DNA from: Brugia malayi
Lineage: Eukaryota > Nematoda > Chromadorea > Rhabditida > Onchocercidae
Direction: 5' to 3'
Assembly: GCF_000002995.4 (NCBI RefSeq)
Contig: NW_025062476.1
Coordinates: 734,501-798,500 of the forward strand
DNA length: 64,000 nucleotides
The first letter of the stretch is position 1, and every line of letters starts with the position of its first letter. This document shows, one piece after another, positions 63,828 through 64,000 of the stretch. The notes under the pieces were generated by a model that saw only the letters and a list, made by a program, of their open reading frames with translations, ran no database searches and was not told where the DNA came from. Position numbers and translations under genes: made by a program.

Positions 63828-64000
63828 CTGAAAATTAAAATTAAAAATTAAAACAGTGCTATAGCAACCATTAAACTTATTCATAATTAATTAATTCGTA
63901 TAAAATGCTTCATGCATAGATATAATTTTAATGCAGAAATAAAAGCTATTGAATAATAAAGAAGCAAAAAGCGAATGATATTGAATAGACATTTTTCATA

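Overview
The window is about 80 percent A+T. It carries eukaryotic protein genes split into many short exons (60-264 bp) by AT-rich introns with GT donors and mostly TTTCAG or TTTTAG acceptors. A serpentine-receptor (SRSX-type) GPCR family, BEL/Pao retrotransposon remains with a nematode-like gag and a divergent SLC6 transporter all point to a nematode. The intron-rich, ATT/TTAATT-rich style would fit a clade III (spirurid or filarial-like) worm, but the exact group is inference. No bacterial-type features are present.

Layout. (1) Positions 716-11425, plus strand: the last 20 exons of exportin-4; its first exons lie left of the window. (2) Positions 12487-20356, minus strand: a complete eight-exon myeloid leukemia factor (MLF) gene, tail-to-tail with exportin-4, with a 5.8 kb first intron. 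(3) Positions 23394-36258, minus strand: a fifteen-exon divergent SLC6-like transporter with four extra membrane segments after the 12-helix core. Its extreme N-terminus is unresolved, and one intron lacks an AG acceptor. (4) Positions 36.3-48.1 kb: a gene-poor stretch made of simple repeats and small tandem arrays, with one possible first exon at 39.2-39.3 kb. (5) Positions 48.1-50.2 kb: a BEL/Pao fragment with two LTR-plus-primer-site units in inverted, facing orientation around a broken gag. (6) Positions 50.9-64 kb: a minus-strand SRSX receptor cluster with one apparently intact six-exon gene (50896-52969), one decayed copy (54.9-56.1 kb) and the 3' end of a third copy (63241-63827). A second, badly decayed BEL/Pao element (57.0-59.3 kb, reverse transcriptase lost) and a 4 kb AT-rich repeat field separate the last two.

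The genes do not form an operon or an obvious pathway. Exportin-4 is nuclear transport, MLF is a nuclear/cytoplasmic regulator, the SLC6-like protein sits in a membrane, and the receptors are probably chemosensory or peptide-type. The most unusual objects are the SLC6-like protein (extra helices, missing ion-coupling motifs, odd splice site), the inverted double-LTR structure, and several higher-order repeat arrays. All exon joins were made by eye from reading frame and splice signals; no search or alignment was run.
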